64,000 nt of DNA from CADDYT01 sp035294125 (GTDB lineage: Bacteria > Chloroflexota > Ktedonobacteria > Ktedonobacterales > Ktedonobacteraceae), in the NCBI GenBank assembly GCA_035294125.1, contig DATGLM010000078.1, positions 124,001 through 188,000 of the forward strand, read 5' to 3'. Positions within the stretch are counted from its first letter, which is position 1; every line of letters begins with the position of its first letter. This document shows, one piece after another, positions 36,431-45,543 of the stretch. The notes beneath the pieces are model-generated. The model did not search any database, was not told the origin of the DNA, and saw nothing but the letters and a program-made list of their open reading frames with translations. The position numbers and the translations under genes are program-made.

Positions 36431-37060
36431 TTATTTATGGCTCGTGCTTTCCTCGAGCCACTCTGCTATCTTTTCAGCGGTCTGGCCTATCGACAAACCT
36501 GTGAGATCCAGCAAGGTCATAGGTGGGTTAGTGCTGCTGGCGTGTTCCTGGAGCAAGTGGGTGAAGTTGAGCATGTCGGTGATGAATGGCTCGTTACTGG
36601 AATGACGCCAGGCGGGACGGTCACGCAGGCGTTGGGCAAGTTCTTCGTCGGAGCAGACGAGGGCGAGATAGTGGATGTCAGTGAAATAGCGGCGGTAGGG
36701 GCTGGCTTCCAGCTTATCGGGCAATGTGGTGCCGAAGAGGAGGATGGGATGCCCGCTCTGGTTGATGGCGACAGCCAGGTTAAGCCAGACGTTCCAGTAG
36801 CTTCGGTAATCGTCCGCAGCCGTGGCGGGGACATGGCCCCAGAGGATGTCGCTGTCCAGGCAGACGTACTGGGGCAGCTTTGGCGCGAGTTCGATGGAGA
36901 GGGTAGATTTGCCGACGCCGCTGGGGCCGGTGACGATGAAGAGGGGAAGCTGGCGAAACGGATGTTTGTGGCCGCAGTGGGGGCAGATGGCGTAAGGCCC
37001 GGCGCTTTCTATGGCCTGCTCGTCTGACCAGAGGCCGCAGGACTGGCAGATGTTGAACAT
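36431..37060 (-). CDS. Zinc-ribbon P-loop kinase-like ATPase
   Basis: A 209-residue protein with an N-terminal four-cysteine ribbon (CQSCGLW...CPHCGHKH) then a P-loop VTGPSGVGKSTLS typical of nucleoside/shikimate-type kinases. DSDILWG after the loop is a plausible substrate-binding Asp. The lid region has RLRDRPAWR. The target is unknown. It starts 21 bp after dgkA in a four-gene minus-strand operon with rpsU and ybeY. Confidence 0.7.
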   Translation of the reverse strand: MFNICQSCGLWSDEQAIESAGPYAICPHCGHKHPFRQLPLFIVTGPSGVGKSTLSIELAPKLPQYVCLDSDILWGHVPATAADDYRSYWNVWLNLAVAINQSGHPILLFGTTLPDKLEASPYRRYFTDIHYLALVCSDEELAQRLRDRPAWRHSSNEPFITDMLNFTHLLQEHASSTNPPMTLLDLTGLSIGQTAEKIAEWLEESTSHK

Positions 37061-37081
37061 GTAAGCCTCCTTGTTGGCTGT

Positions 37082-37507
37082 CTATCGGTGGAAAAGAGCA
37101 ATAATCGGTGGCAGGAAAATGAGGAGACCGATGATGACGGAGATGATGGCGCTGAAGAGTACGGCCCCGGCAGCCACGTCTTTGGCGGCTTTAGCGAGAG
37201 GGTTGTATTCGGGCGAGGCGAGATCGACACAGAGTTCGAGCACAGTGTTGAACATTTCAGCAGTGAAGACGGCCATGATGGTGAGGAAGATGATAGCGAA
37301 CTCAACGAGAGAGATGTGCAGGAGAAGCCCTACCAGGAGGGCGAGCAGCGCAATGGTGAGGTGGACGCGCATATTGCGCTGCGTGCGCAGGGTATACCAG
37401 AGGCCGCTGAAGGCATACCCAAAGCTCGCGATGAATCTGGCCCACTCGCTGCGGTTTTTCGCCTTCTCCGGCTGTTCTGGTTCCGGGGCCACCGGCGGGA
37501 GACTCAT
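37082..37507 (-). CDS. dgkA: Diacylglycerol/undecaprenol kinase family protein
   Basis: A 141-residue small membrane kinase of the DagK family, which in Gram-positives phosphorylates undecaprenol. Three helices follow a cytoplasmic N-terminus. The catalytic signature is intact: AEMFNTVLELCVDLASPEYN then LAKAAKDVAAGAV with the glutamates and Asp-95-type aspartate. The neighbour order ybeY then dgkA (6 bp gap) is the same as in many Firmicutes. Substrate (undecaprenol or diacylglycerol) is not shown by sequence. Confidence 0.9.
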   Translation of the reverse strand: MSLPPVAPEPEQPEKAKNRSEWARFIASFGYAFSGLWYTLRTQRNMRVHLTIALLALLVGLLLHISLVEFAIIFLTIMAVFTAEMFNTVLELCVDLASPEYNPLAKAAKDVAAGAVLFSAIISVIIGLLIFLPPIIALFHR

Positions 37508-37513
37508 GTCCGG

Positions 37514-38083
37514 TTACGCTTTCTGCCCCAGGAATTGCAAGACGGCCTGCTGGATGCCGACCATTGCCTGGTAGCCAGCCTCGCTCATGTCGTCATAGCC
37601 GACGAGATGGAGCACACCATGTGAGAGCAGGTAGAGCAGTTCGTAGCCTGCGGAATGCCCGGCTTCGGCGGCCTGTTGTTGCACAGTGGGCCAGGAGATG
37701 ACGACATCGCCCAGGTTTGTCATCAGTTCTGGAGGGGTTACAAAGGGTGTCGTGCTCTGGGCGGCTTCCGCGCCTTCCTGTGGCTGCCAGAGTTGCTCGG
37801 CGGGGGCGTTGACCAGCGGCCTCTCTAAGAGGGGAAACGAGAGGACGTCGGTGGGCTTGTTCATCTGACGGTACTGCTTATTCATATCCTTGATTGTCTC
37901 GTCGCTGGTAATGAGCAGTGTCAGCATGACGGGCTTGTGTATTCCCGCCTCTTGCAGCGTGCGCTCAATGGTCTGATCCAGTGGGAGAGCGTCCAGCAGT
38001 TCCTGCACCCTGGCATTTGCCTCATCGTTGCCGGTATCGATGTACAGTTCGAGTTCGGGATGGTTGTCTTGTTTCTCTGTCAT
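37514..38083 (-). CDS. ybeY: Endoribonuclease/rRNA maturation factor YbeY
   Basis: A 189-residue YbeY (UPF0054), a zinc metalloprotein for 16S rRNA 3'-end processing. It has the KPTDVLSFP motif and the LGDVVIS strand. The zinc motif, normally H-x3-H-x5-H, reads H155-GVL-H159-LVGYD-D165: the third histidine is aspartate. A roughly 28-residue insert separates FPLLERP from LGDVVIS. ATG 38083 is preferred by homology (it opens at TEKQDNHPELELYID), but the ribosome site is weak; the frame is open 24 codons further upstream. It follows rpsU and precedes dgkA by 6 bp. Confidence 0.88.
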   Translation of the reverse strand: MTEKQDNHPELELYIDTGNDEANARVQELLDALPLDQTIERTLQEAGIHKPVMLTLLITSDETIKDMNKQYRQMNKPTDVLSFPLLERPLVNAPAEQLWQPQEGAEAAQSTTPFVTPPELMTNLGDVVISWPTVQQQAAEAGHSAGYELLYLLSHGVLHLVGYDDMSEAGYQAMVGIQQAVLQFLGQKA

Positions 38084-38182
38084 CTCAAAAAACCTATCAA
38101 AAAAGAATACCTCCGCCTGTCGAGGTGCTGTTTTCCTGTTCGGAGATCTCAGCACCTCTTCACGGAGGCTAAAGCTGCTCTC

Positions 38183-38365
38183 TTATCGTGCTTTCGCGGT
38201 CTTGCGGCGCTTCGCCGCCTCTTTCTTCTTGCGTTTGACGCTCGGCTTCTCATAGTGTTCACGACGCCGAGCTTCGGCGAGAATGCCGTCCTGCTGGATT
38301 TTGCGGTTGAACCGCTTCAAAGCGGTCTCAAATGAATCGTTCTCGCCGATTTTGACTTCCGACAC
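38183..38365 (-). CDS. rpsU: 30S ribosomal protein bS21
   Basis: A 60-residue basic ribosomal protein of the small subunit. VKIGENDSFETALKRFNRKI is the family signature, followed by a Lys/Arg-rich tail (KRKKKEAAKRRKTAKAR). Start is GTG preceded by GGGGAGGG. It heads the operon rpsU-ybeY-dgkA-kinase, all on the minus strand. Confidence 0.97.
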   Translation of the reverse strand: MSEVKIGENDSFETALKRFNRKIQQDGILAEARRREHYEKPSVKRKKKEAAKRRKTAKAR

Positions 38366-38450
38366 CAGATTCCCTCCCCTCGCGGCCTGTTTTCAAGAGA
38401 GGCATTGGCCCTATCTTGTTGACCTGCGCAAAAATTATAGTCCAGCCCTT

Positions 38451-39632
38451 TTACTGTGTCAAGGTTTTTTGTTCGTTTTCTCGCCGCCGGGATTGCTTTG
38501 TCGTCTGCCGACCAAAGGCGATAAGGAAGACGACGAAGCCGATTGCCAGGACGCTGAGCAGGCTAATGGTGCGGTCAAGCAGGATGGCGGCAGCCGCGAG
38601 GCTCTGGTTAGTGGGCGCAAAGAGGGCAATCATAGCAAACATGCCGGCCTCCACCAGCCCTACTCCGCCGCCTGTAAAGGGAACGATGGTCAGCAGGGCC
38701 TCGCCGAGGGCGATGAAGCAGGCAGCCGTCAGAATGTGCAATACGTTGCCGCCGATCAGACTGAGAGAGAGGGCGACAAAGAAAAAACGCAGCCCTTCAC
38801 AGGCCCAGACGCCAACCGTGAGCGCTGCCAGCAGGGGCAGGCGTTGAAATGAACCCAGAGTACCTTCCTGGAAATTCGTGTAGTGACTCCGCAGGCGCGC
38901 CGGGATGATGCGGGCGATGTAGCGGCGCAACAGGCGCAACAGGAAGAGGCCGATGATGCCAGCGATCACCAGTCCCAGCGTCACGAACAGGGCGAGACGC
39001 AACTGCGCGGGCAGGTTGGCGTGCAGGCTGATGATAATGGCGGAGACAAAGAGCAGCAGCAGGACGATCAGATCCAGCAGTCGCTCTGCCAGCACGGTGC
39101 CGAAGCCGCGTGCCGTTGATACTCCTATGTCCTGGCGCAGTAAATAGGCGCGGTAGAGGTCGCCCAGTTTAGCCGGAACGACCCCGTTCGCAAAGAAGGA
39201 GATATAGACGATCTCCGTCAGCTTCGGCAGGCCGGGCAACCGGATGCCATTGGACGGCGTAAAGCCTGCATTTTCCAGCAGCAAGCGCCAGCGCAGGGCG
39301 CGTAGGGGAAACGAGAGATAGTAGATGAGAAAGGCTGTCAGGAAAAGCAGCAGGTTGGCAGCAAAGATGGCTGCCCAGGTCTTTGCCGGGTTGATGTTGA
39401 GCTTTTGCGCTGAGTAGATCAGCAGTGCCAGCACGATCAGCAATGGCACGAGCGTGCGCCAGTTGAGGAGCCGCCTGCCGAGCGAAAGCTGCTCGCGGGT
39501 AATTTCCGCGTCTCCTGTCGCGCTCTCTAGCGCCTCGTGCTCAATGCTGCCTGCCTGGAGCAGTGTGATTTCCTGCTCATCTTTCGTTGTTTCAGCCTCT
39601 GAAAGAGAGGTGTTAATCGGCTCGTTGTCCAT
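38451..39632 (-). CDS. Lysylphosphatidylglycerol synthase-type membrane flippase (UPF0104)
   Basis: A 393-residue membrane protein with about nine helices and a long cytoplasmic N-terminus. ANGVVPAKLGDLYRAYLLR is the family signature shared by the MprF flippase domain and AglD/Rv-type proteins. It has no synthase domain, so it would move a lipid or lipid-linked sugar rather than make lysyl-PG. It lies next to polysaccharide genes, which fits a lipid-linked sugar role; that is inference. It ends close to the truncated serine hydrolase. Confidence 0.82.
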   Translation of the reverse strand: MDNEPINTSLSEAETTKDEQEITLLQAGSIEHEALESATGDAEITREQLSLGRRLLNWRTLVPLLIVLALLIYSAQKLNINPAKTWAAIFAANLLLFLTAFLIYYLSFPLRALRWRLLLENAGFTPSNGIRLPGLPKLTEIVYISFFANGVVPAKLGDLYRAYLLRQDIGVSTARGFGTVLAERLLDLIVLLLLFVSAIIISLHANLPAQLRLALFVTLGLVIAGIIGLFLLRLLRRYIARIIPARLRSHYTNFQEGTLGSFQRLPLLAALTVGVWACEGLRFFFVALSLSLIGGNVLHILTAACFIALGEALLTIVPFTGGGVGLVEAGMFAMIALFAPTNQSLAAAAILLDRTISLLSVLAIGFVVFLIAFGRQTTKQSRRRENEQKTLTQ

Positions 39633-39642
39633 ATCCCATAGT

Positions 39643-40131
39643 TTACCAGAAGTTCATTACAGACATATTGCAATCCCAATTATTGTAATGCCAGAAGCTT
39701 CCCGGCTCGTGGCTTCCGCGTTCTGGAAGGTGCTTGTTTGATTGACCGGCGGCATGATGATAGACACCAGAACGAGCTTTGAGCAGATCGGCAATCGTTG
39801 CCTGTTTTTCCCGACTCGTCAATATCGGCTCGTTGTCATCGATACCCGGCTCTTCCAGTGTCTGCGTGAGATGGAACTTGCCCTCGTGAAGAGCTTGACC
39901 GAAAAGGCTGCTCAGAAGGCTCTTACGTATGGAGTGGCAGGGAAGGCGGCGCGCACTATCCCCCCATTCGAACAGAATCTTACCATCTGTGATCACGAGG
40001 ACAGCCGCCGAGCTTGCAGCCTGCGCCCGCTCCCGTGCGATATGTAGTTGCTGCGTCGACCATCCTACGTCTTCCGGGGAGGAAATGTACTCCCAGGTCG
40101 CGTCTGGATACTCTCTATTCTGTTGCATCAT
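39643..40131 (-). pseudogene. Truncated serine hydrolase (beta-lactamase family)
   Basis: A 162-codon frame matching only the N-terminal third of a penicillin-binding-protein-like serine hydrolase. The S-x-x-K motif is HSIRKSLLSS, and YNNWD is the Y-x-N-type motif, but the frame ends soon after (SVMNFW) and the remaining two-thirds, including the third motif, are missing. The next gene starts 10 bp away, so the lost part is not downstream. It overlaps the end of the O-antigen ligase gene by 17 bp. Confidence 0.75.
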
Positions 40132-41782
40132 CGTCTGGCCTTGCTTTCACTGCCTCTAAACGGATCAGGGCGATCAGGAGTAACGCGATCAGGTTGGTCA
40201 TACTGTGGACATAGAGGTCATCGACCAGGTTATGCACACAGACGGTGAGCAGGGAAGCCAGCAGCCCTATTGCCAGCGCCCGATCGTTGGTAAGCTCAAA
40301 CAGCGTAGCTTGCCCACTCTGAGAACGGTAATACTGCGTCAACTGCGGTGGGTGCAGAAGCAGGTAGAGCTTTTGACGTGTTCCGACGGGTGGAACTACC
40401 ATTCTTCTCTCCATGCCCTGTTGCGCTTTTACCTGCCTGTATTTGTGATGAATTGCCCGGTAAGCGGAGCCACCCATGATAAACATAGTTGCCAGGAAAG
40501 TTAAGAAGGCGAACAGGCCGATGATGCCGGTTTCCGCTGCGATGTTGATGTAGTAGTTGTGGGCGTGGCCCAGAGAGTTCACGAAGATTGTGATGTAGTA
40601 CTGGGGGTAGGCGTCGGGATAGTTGCCGATGCCGACACCCAGGATGGGATGGGTGAGAAACATATTGATGCCCGCGATCCAGTGGGCGAGGCGTTCGGCT
40701 GTCGAGTAATCCTGGGCGCTGGGGTTGGTGAAGGAAAACTGATAGGTGCCCAGGATATGGGCAATGGGAAGCAGCAAGGAAGTTGGCAGCACACTGGCAA
40801 GGAAAAGGCCCACCATGCCGAGGAAGCCGATTGCCAGCAGGCCGAAGACGGAGCGCAGGCGCGGCATGCCAATGAAGACGATGAAGACGATGGCGGCGGC
40901 CAGGGCGATTTCGCCGCCCCGTGACTGTGTAAGCAACTCCACATAGAGCAGTATGAGCGTGGTCACTCCGGCAAAGCTGCGCAGCAGCCAGCCGCGACCA
41001 AGCAGCGCGAGGGCCAGCGCGACGACCAGCGTCATATTGATGTAGCCGGCAAAGGGATTGGGCTGGCCGAAGGTGCCGTAGACGCGCAGGCTGGCATCGC
41101 GTAAGAAGTTGGCAGGCCCCAGATTGAGAAAGTACTGGGCGTAGCCATAAAATGCCTGCGTGATGGCTGCCAGGAAGGTCAAGACGATAAGCGCCCAGAT
41201 CTGTTTGCGCGTGCGCAGATATTGCGATCCAATCAGGATGATGACCAGGAATTCCGTCCATTTGACGATCTCTTTGAGGCTCGAAGCGAGGTTGATGGCG
41301 ACAAGCATGGAGATCAGCATGACGCCTAGCAGGACGACGGTGGCGAGAACGAAGTAGCGCGGCACCTGCAAACGATCGTGGTCGCGTGGCCCTGATAGTG
41401 GTTGGGTGGGTGTTGGATAGAGCACGAAACTCAGCAGCCAACCGGCGGCCAGGAAAGCAACGAGAAAATCCGCGCTGTTCAGATTGGCCGTGCCGATGGC
41501 AATGGAATCCAGCGACCCCCAGGGCACTGCGAGCGGCATAAGGTAGAGGGCGACACGCGGACGCACCATGCAGAGCACCAGCGCGAGTAAATAGAGCGGC
41601 AGGCGAACATTCCAGGGTTCTGGTAACGCGAGCAGCATGAAAAGGGCAAGCAAGGCCCCGATCAAACCAACCAGATTTGCTGGCGAAATACGCGAACGAT
41701 ACGAATGGAACACTGCGGCTATTGTGTCAAGCCATGAATCGTGGCGAATGCTCTCCCATTCACCAACGCCGGGAATATTCAT
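40115..41782 (-). CDS. O-antigen ligase-family membrane protein (Wzy_C)
   Basis: A 555-residue polytopic protein, 10 or more helices, with the long extracellular loop typical of WaaL/Wzy. The loop region has QSRGGEIALAAAIVF, the helix-anchored NYPDAYPQYY and the invariant GHAHNYYINIAAETGIIGL. Such enzymes join or polymerise lipid-linked saccharides on the outer face of the membrane. Since this lineage is monoderm-like, the product is probably a cell-wall or exopolysaccharide, not LPS. It precedes the UDP-glucuronate decarboxylase homologue (39 bp gap) on the same strand. Confidence 0.85.
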   Translation of the reverse strand: MNIPGVGEWESIRHDSWLDTIAAVFHSYRSRISPANLVGLIGALLALFMLLALPEPWNVRLPLYLLALVLCMVRPRVALYLMPLAVPWGSLDSIAIGTANLNSADFLVAFLAAGWLLSFVLYPTPTQPLSGPRDHDRLQVPRYFVLATVVLLGVMLISMLVAINLASSLKEIVKWTEFLVIILIGSQYLRTRKQIWALIVLTFLAAITQAFYGYAQYFLNLGPANFLRDASLRVYGTFGQPNPFAGYINMTLVVALALALLGRGWLLRSFAGVTTLILLYVELLTQSRGGEIALAAAIVFIVFIGMPRLRSVFGLLAIGFLGMVGLFLASVLPTSLLLPIAHILGTYQFSFTNPSAQDYSTAERLAHWIAGINMFLTHPILGVGIGNYPDAYPQYYITIFVNSLGHAHNYYINIAAETGIIGLFAFLTFLATMFIMGGSAYRAIHHKYRQVKAQQGMERRMVVPPVGTRQKLYLLLHPPQLTQYYRSQSGQATLFELTNDRALAIGLLASLLTVCVHNLVDDLYVHSMTNLIALLLIALIRLEAVKARPDDDATE

Positions 41783-41821
41783 GATGTTCTGTTTCTATCT
41801 ATATAAGGGGGCTGACCCCTG

Positions 41822-42772
41822 CTATGAGACAGTCGATAACTTCGTACTCTGATTACTGAACCATGCAATAGTGCGGCGCAGACCTTCCTCCATAGGAACC
41901 TTCAGGTCCCAGCCGAGCACCTGTCGCGCTTTAGAAATATCGGGACGGCGGCGTTCAGGATCATCGATGCGGCTGTCCTCGAAGAGAATATCCGAAGAGG
42001 CATTACAGAGACGAATGATCGTGTGAGCAAACTCCAGGACAGTGTGCTCTTCGGGGTTACCCAGATTGAAAACCTCGCCCGTGGTACCGGGGGTGAACAT
42101 GGCGAGTAACAGACCTTCGATGAGGTCGCTGACGTAGCAGATGCTTCGTGTTCTGGAGCCATCTCCGTAGATGGTCAGCGGCTCGTTCTTGAGGGCCTGT
42201 GTGATGAAATTGGGGATCATGCGGCCATCACTAAACTGGCTATTGGGACCATAGGTGTTAAAGATGCGCACAATGCGGGCGTCGAGGTCGTACTGGCGCA
42301 CATACTCCATCGTCAGCGTCTCGCCCAGTCGCTTGCTCTCATCGTAACAGGCACGCGGGCCGACCGGGTTGACGTTGCCCCAGTAGCCTTCGTATTGTGG
42401 ATGAACCAGTGGGTCGCCGTAGACCTCCGAGGTGGATGAGACCAGAAAGTGTGCCTTCTGCCGCCGCGCCTGTTCCAGCATATGATAGGTACCCTGGCTG
42501 TTGACCAGGATAGTTTCGATAGGGTGTTCCATGTAACCAACCGGACTGGCCGGGCTTGCCAGGTGGAAGATCGCCTCGGCCTCAAACTCGAAGGGCCGGG
42601 TCACGTCGTGTTCGATGAAGGTAAAAGATGGATGAGAACGCAGTGGGGCTATATTTTGCAACGAACCGGTCAGCAAGTTGTCCACGCACAGAACCTCGTG
42701 GCCTTCTTCCAGCAGCCGGGCACATAGATGGGAGCCGATGAAACCCGCTCCCCCGGTTACTACGACTTTCAA
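41822..42772 (-). CDS. NAD-dependent UDP-glucuronate decarboxylase family epimerase
   Basis: A 316-residue extended SDR. TGGAGFIGSHL is the NAD loop and CYDESKR gives Y143 and K147. The sequences LASPASPVGYMEHPI and GPRACYDESKR are the signatures of UDP-xylose synthase (Uxs/RmlB-type decarboxylase), which makes UDP-xylose from UDP-glucuronate, rather than of UDP-glucose 4-epimerase (GalE). Activity is inferred, not shown. It is the first gene of the polysaccharide unit and would supply its sugar nucleotide. Confidence 0.85.
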   Translation of the reverse strand: MKVVVTGGAGFIGSHLCARLLEEGHEVLCVDNLLTGSLQNIAPLRSHPSFTFIEHDVTRPFEFEAEAIFHLASPASPVGYMEHPIETILVNSQGTYHMLEQARRQKAHFLVSSTSEVYGDPLVHPQYEGYWGNVNPVGPRACYDESKRLGETLTMEYVRQYDLDARIVRIFNTYGPNSQFSDGRMIPNFITQALKNEPLTIYGDGSRTRSICYVSDLIEGLLLAMFTPGTTGEVFNLGNPEEHTVLEFAHTIIRLCNASSDILFEDSRIDDPERRRPDISKARQVLGWDLKVPMEEGLRRTIAWFSNQSTKLSTVS

Positions 42773-43062
42773 ACGCTACCTCCAATTTCTCGAAAAAGAT
42801 ATACCCCTTTGCAGCATATCATATCGTGCAAGAGATGAAACTTTTGTTTGCAGGGATGGGGCCTATGGAAACATCTATTTGCACAGGCTGTTTCCCTGAG
42901 CGCCAGCAGCAAGCAAATAGAGTATGGGACTTGCCAGGCGCTGTCTTTTGGCATAATCTTTCTTATTGGCTAGACGAATCGGGTGTTGATAGGTAACAGG
43001 ACGGGACTCCCTTCGTACGGATGAGATGAAAAATGAAACACTACCTTTTCAGGAGGAGATCA

Positions 43063-44055
43063 ATGGCTCTTATTCTCTCACGTAGTGACGTACAACGTTG
43101 TCTCACCATGCCGGAAGCTATTCAGGCGATGCGCGAAGCTTTCGGCGCGCTGCACAGGAGACAGGCGCAGATGCCGCAGCGGCTGGCTGTCGGGCTTCCA
43201 GAACAAGGAACAGCACTATTGATGCCCTCGTTATTACAAACGGCAGAAGATGAAGCTTTTAGCCTCAAAGTAATCACGGTGATGCCGCATAATTCGCTTC
43301 GCGGCCTGCCAGCCCTCCATGCCTCCGTGCTCCTGCTGGATGCCACTACAGGCAGGACAGAGGCTATTTTAGAGGGCGGCTGGCTGACTGCTATGCGTAC
43401 CGGCGCTGTCTCCGGTCTGGCTACCGATCTGCTGGCTCGCGAGGATGCGAATGTGCTGGCGCTCTTTGGCGCGGGCGCTCAGGCCCCGACACAGCTCATT
43501 GCCATCGACGCCGTTCGCCCGCTGCGCGAGGTGCGTGTGGTCAACCGCAGCGATGCGCATTACGATCAACTGGTGAAAACGGTGCATTCGATGCTTGGCG
43601 AGCAAAGCCCGGCTATTCGCCGTGCCGCTTCTGCCACTGAAGCTCTTGAGGGTGCCTCGCTTGTCGCCTGTGCCACCACGACAACAACTCCCCTCTTTAC
43701 CCGGCGCGACATTGAGCCAGGGACGCATATCAATGCTGTTGGCGCGTTCACCCCTGAAATGTGCGAGGTCGATCCTGAAACCGTTGCTCATGCTCGCATC
43801 GTCGTGGATCAGCGCGAGGCGGCGCTGGCAGAGGCGGGCGATCTATTGCAGCCACTGGCGGCGGGTCGCATCTCCGGTTCCGAAACGTGGAGCGAATTGG
43901 GCGAGCTGGTGGCCGGGGCAAAGCCGGGCCGCCAGAATGAGGATGAGGTGACGCTCTTCAAGTCGGTTGGCCTTGCCGTGCAGGATCTCGCTGTGGCCGC
44001 GCAGGTGTATCGTAATGCGCGTCAACTGGGCGTAGGTATCGAGGTTGAGATTTAA
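43063..44055 (+). CDS. Ornithine cyclodeaminase/mu-crystallin family protein
   Basis: A 330-residue NAD(P)-binding protein. TAMRTGAVSGLATDLLA is the family motif, followed by the Rossmann loop ALFGAGAQAPTQL. The family includes ornithine cyclodeaminase, alanine dehydrogenase-type and ketimine reductases; the catalytic Asp region (NAVGAFTPEMCEVDP) is present. Substrate cannot be stated. AGGAGGAG precedes ATG 43063; an upstream in-frame ATG at 43033 lacks a site. Its stop overlaps the convergent CPBP gene by four bases. Confidence 0.85.
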   Translation: MALILSRSDVQRCLTMPEAIQAMREAFGALHRRQAQMPQRLAVGLPEQGTALLMPSLLQTAEDEAFSLKVITVMPHNSLRGLPALHASVLLLDATTGRTEAILEGGWLTAMRTGAVSGLATDLLAREDANVLALFGAGAQAPTQLIAIDAVRPLREVRVVNRSDAHYDQLVKTVHSMLGEQSPAIRRAASATEALEGASLVACATTTTTPLFTRRDIEPGTHINAVGAFTPEMCEVDPETVAHARIVVDQREAALAEAGDLLQPLAAGRISGSETWSELGELVAGAKPGRQNEDEVTLFKSVGLAVQDLAVAAQVYRNARQLGVGIEVEI

Positions 44056-44729
44056 TGCCGCTGGCGCCGCCAGAAGTGATACATGACTTCGTCGCCGAGA
44101 CTGAGAAAACCCCAGGTGGTGAGACCGTGGACGATGACGACACCAGGCAGCGAGTAGGGCTGTGGCTGCGCGAGGTAGACGATGCTGAAGACAATACCGG
44201 CGAGGCCAACACCGGCAACGCTGCGCCAGCTCCATTTGCCCAGGCGATGGTATAGCGTGTACAGTACGGTGCTGACCAGCCAGCCCCAGCCGATCCAGCC
44301 TGTCCACTGCGCAACAGCGGTTAGCAGGAAGCCGCGAAAGAAGAGTTCTTCGGCTGGCGCGTTGATAATCAGGTAGAAAAAGGCTTGCAGGGTGTGGTCG
44401 CCGATGGTGGGACGGCGAAACCAGGGACCCACGATATTCATACGATAGGCGGCGGCAAACACGGCCATAGGGATGCCAACGAGGAAGCCTACCAGAAGCT
44501 GCTCGTGCAGGTTATTGAGCGTCAGGCCGAGAAACGAGAGCGGCAGGTGGAAAATAATGATATACAGAAAAGGGATAATGCTCAGGGGGAGAATACGCAT
44601 CAACACATCAGGCCAGAGCCAGCGCCAGGTATCGGCAATGGTCGAACGAGCATATTCTGGAGATTTCATCGAGGACACATTAGAACCCCTTCTGGGTAAA
44701 AAAATATCTTTTGCGGAATGAGCAGCCAT
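44052..44729 (-). CDS. CPBP-family intramembrane metalloprotease
   Basis: A 225-residue membrane protein of the CAAX/bacteriocin-processing family. The first motif is NAPAEELFFRGFLLTAV (E-E-x-x-x-R), then a second histidine motif in IVHGLTTWGF. Five or six helices are expected. Type II CAAX proteases cleave within membrane-linked peptides; in bacteria many are self-immunity proteins. Start could be ATG 44729 (used here) or ATG 44669, where homology begins (KSPEYARS). A 16-bp inverted repeat brackets its promoter. Confidence 0.75.
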   Translation of the reverse strand: MAAHSAKDIFLPRRGSNVSSMKSPEYARSTIADTWRWLWPDVLMRILPLSIIPFLYIIIFHLPLSFLGLTLNNLHEQLLVGFLVGIPMAVFAAAYRMNIVGPWFRRPTIGDHTLQAFFYLIINAPAEELFFRGFLLTAVAQWTGWIGWGWLVSTVLYTLYHRLGKWSWRSVAGVGLAGIVFSIVYLAQPQPYSLPGVVIVHGLTTWGFLSLGDEVMYHFWRRQRH

Positions 44730-44792
44730 TGTTTTACACTTACCTTCCCGGACGAGTAATATTAACTATGCATTAAGTAAGTGTAAAACAAT
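44728..44792 (-). promoter_or_regulatory. CPBP promoter flanked by 16-bp inverted repeat
   Basis: Arms 44728-44743 and 44777-44792 are perfect reverse complements (ATTGTTTTACACTTAC type). On the minus strand TTTACA (44782-44787) and TAATAT (44759-44764) are 17 bp apart, so one arm covers the -35 region and the other covers the first candidate start codon. This is the arrangement of two operator half-sites or a repressor loop. Confidence 0.5.
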
Positions 44793-44806
44793 ATTGGCTG
44801 TCCTGT

Positions 44807-45502
44807 CTAGCGTTGCCTTTGCATCCTTTCTACCTGTGCCAGGCTCTCCTGCACCTCTTCCCGTGATAGGTTGCCGAGCAGGAGTTCGTCGTCACTTTTC
44901 GCCATCAGCCGATGGTAGAAAGCCATGCCTTCCTGTATCAGATCGGATGCTACCTCGTCTGCTCCGAGCATCTCAAAGAGCACATCCTCCGCTCTGGCAA
45001 AGCGCCCGGCCTTTTCATTGTACTGGAAAAGCCTCTGATTGGTTGCAAGCGGCAATTCGTATTCTGCCAGTCGCTGCACAAGGTCATCGATGTTGGAAAA
45101 GAGGTCGAATCCGTCGATGCTCTTGCCGCGCAGGAACAGCTCTAAGAAGAGATTCAGCGCCTTGAGGTGGCGGTAGTAGCTCTCGTTCTGCTTATCCAGG
45201 CTGGCGTAAACATCACCCTCCGCCTTGAGCAGCGCCGCGACATAGAAGGCGAGTTCGACGTTCAGCACGCCATGTGGGGAGAGCATGCCAAGCAGCGTTT
45301 CCTCAGAGAGCGAGTTAATCAGGCCGGTAGTGAGCCCGGTAGCCTGGCGAAAAGCCTCATCGATGAGGATGAGTGCTTCCTCCTGCTGGTTGGCCTCTTG
45401 CAGGAAGATGATCCGGGCGAGAAATCTCCCCAGCCGTTCCGCCAGGCGAAGGATATAGTCTTTGTTTACCATATGTTTCTCGGCATTTGAGACGGGCATC
45501 AA
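44807..45502 (-). CDS. Conserved helical protein, DUF6483-like
   Basis: A 231-residue (or 221, from ATG 45472) cytosolic all-helical protein. Patterns such as RLAERLGRFLARIIFLQEANQ and NESYYRHLKALNLFLELFL suggest paired helices like TPR or DUF6483 proteins. I recognise no enzyme motif. It has no good ribosome site at either start. It lies between the CPBP gene and gltX on the minus strand, so it may be the end of the gltX transcript. Confidence 0.6.
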   Translation of the reverse strand: MMPVSNAEKHMVNKDYILRLAERLGRFLARIIFLQEANQQEEALILIDEAFRQATGLTTGLINSLSEETLLGMLSPHGVLNVELAFYVAALLKAEGDVYASLDKQNESYYRHLKALNLFLELFLRGKSIDGFDLFSNIDDLVQRLAEYELPLATNQRLFQYNEKAGRFARAEDVLFEMLGADEVASDLIQEGMAFYHRLMAKSDDELLLGNLSREEVQESLAQVERMQRQR

Positions 45503-45543
45503 TCCAGTAGCTTCTTAAGAGGCGAGTATGATGCCTGCACAAT

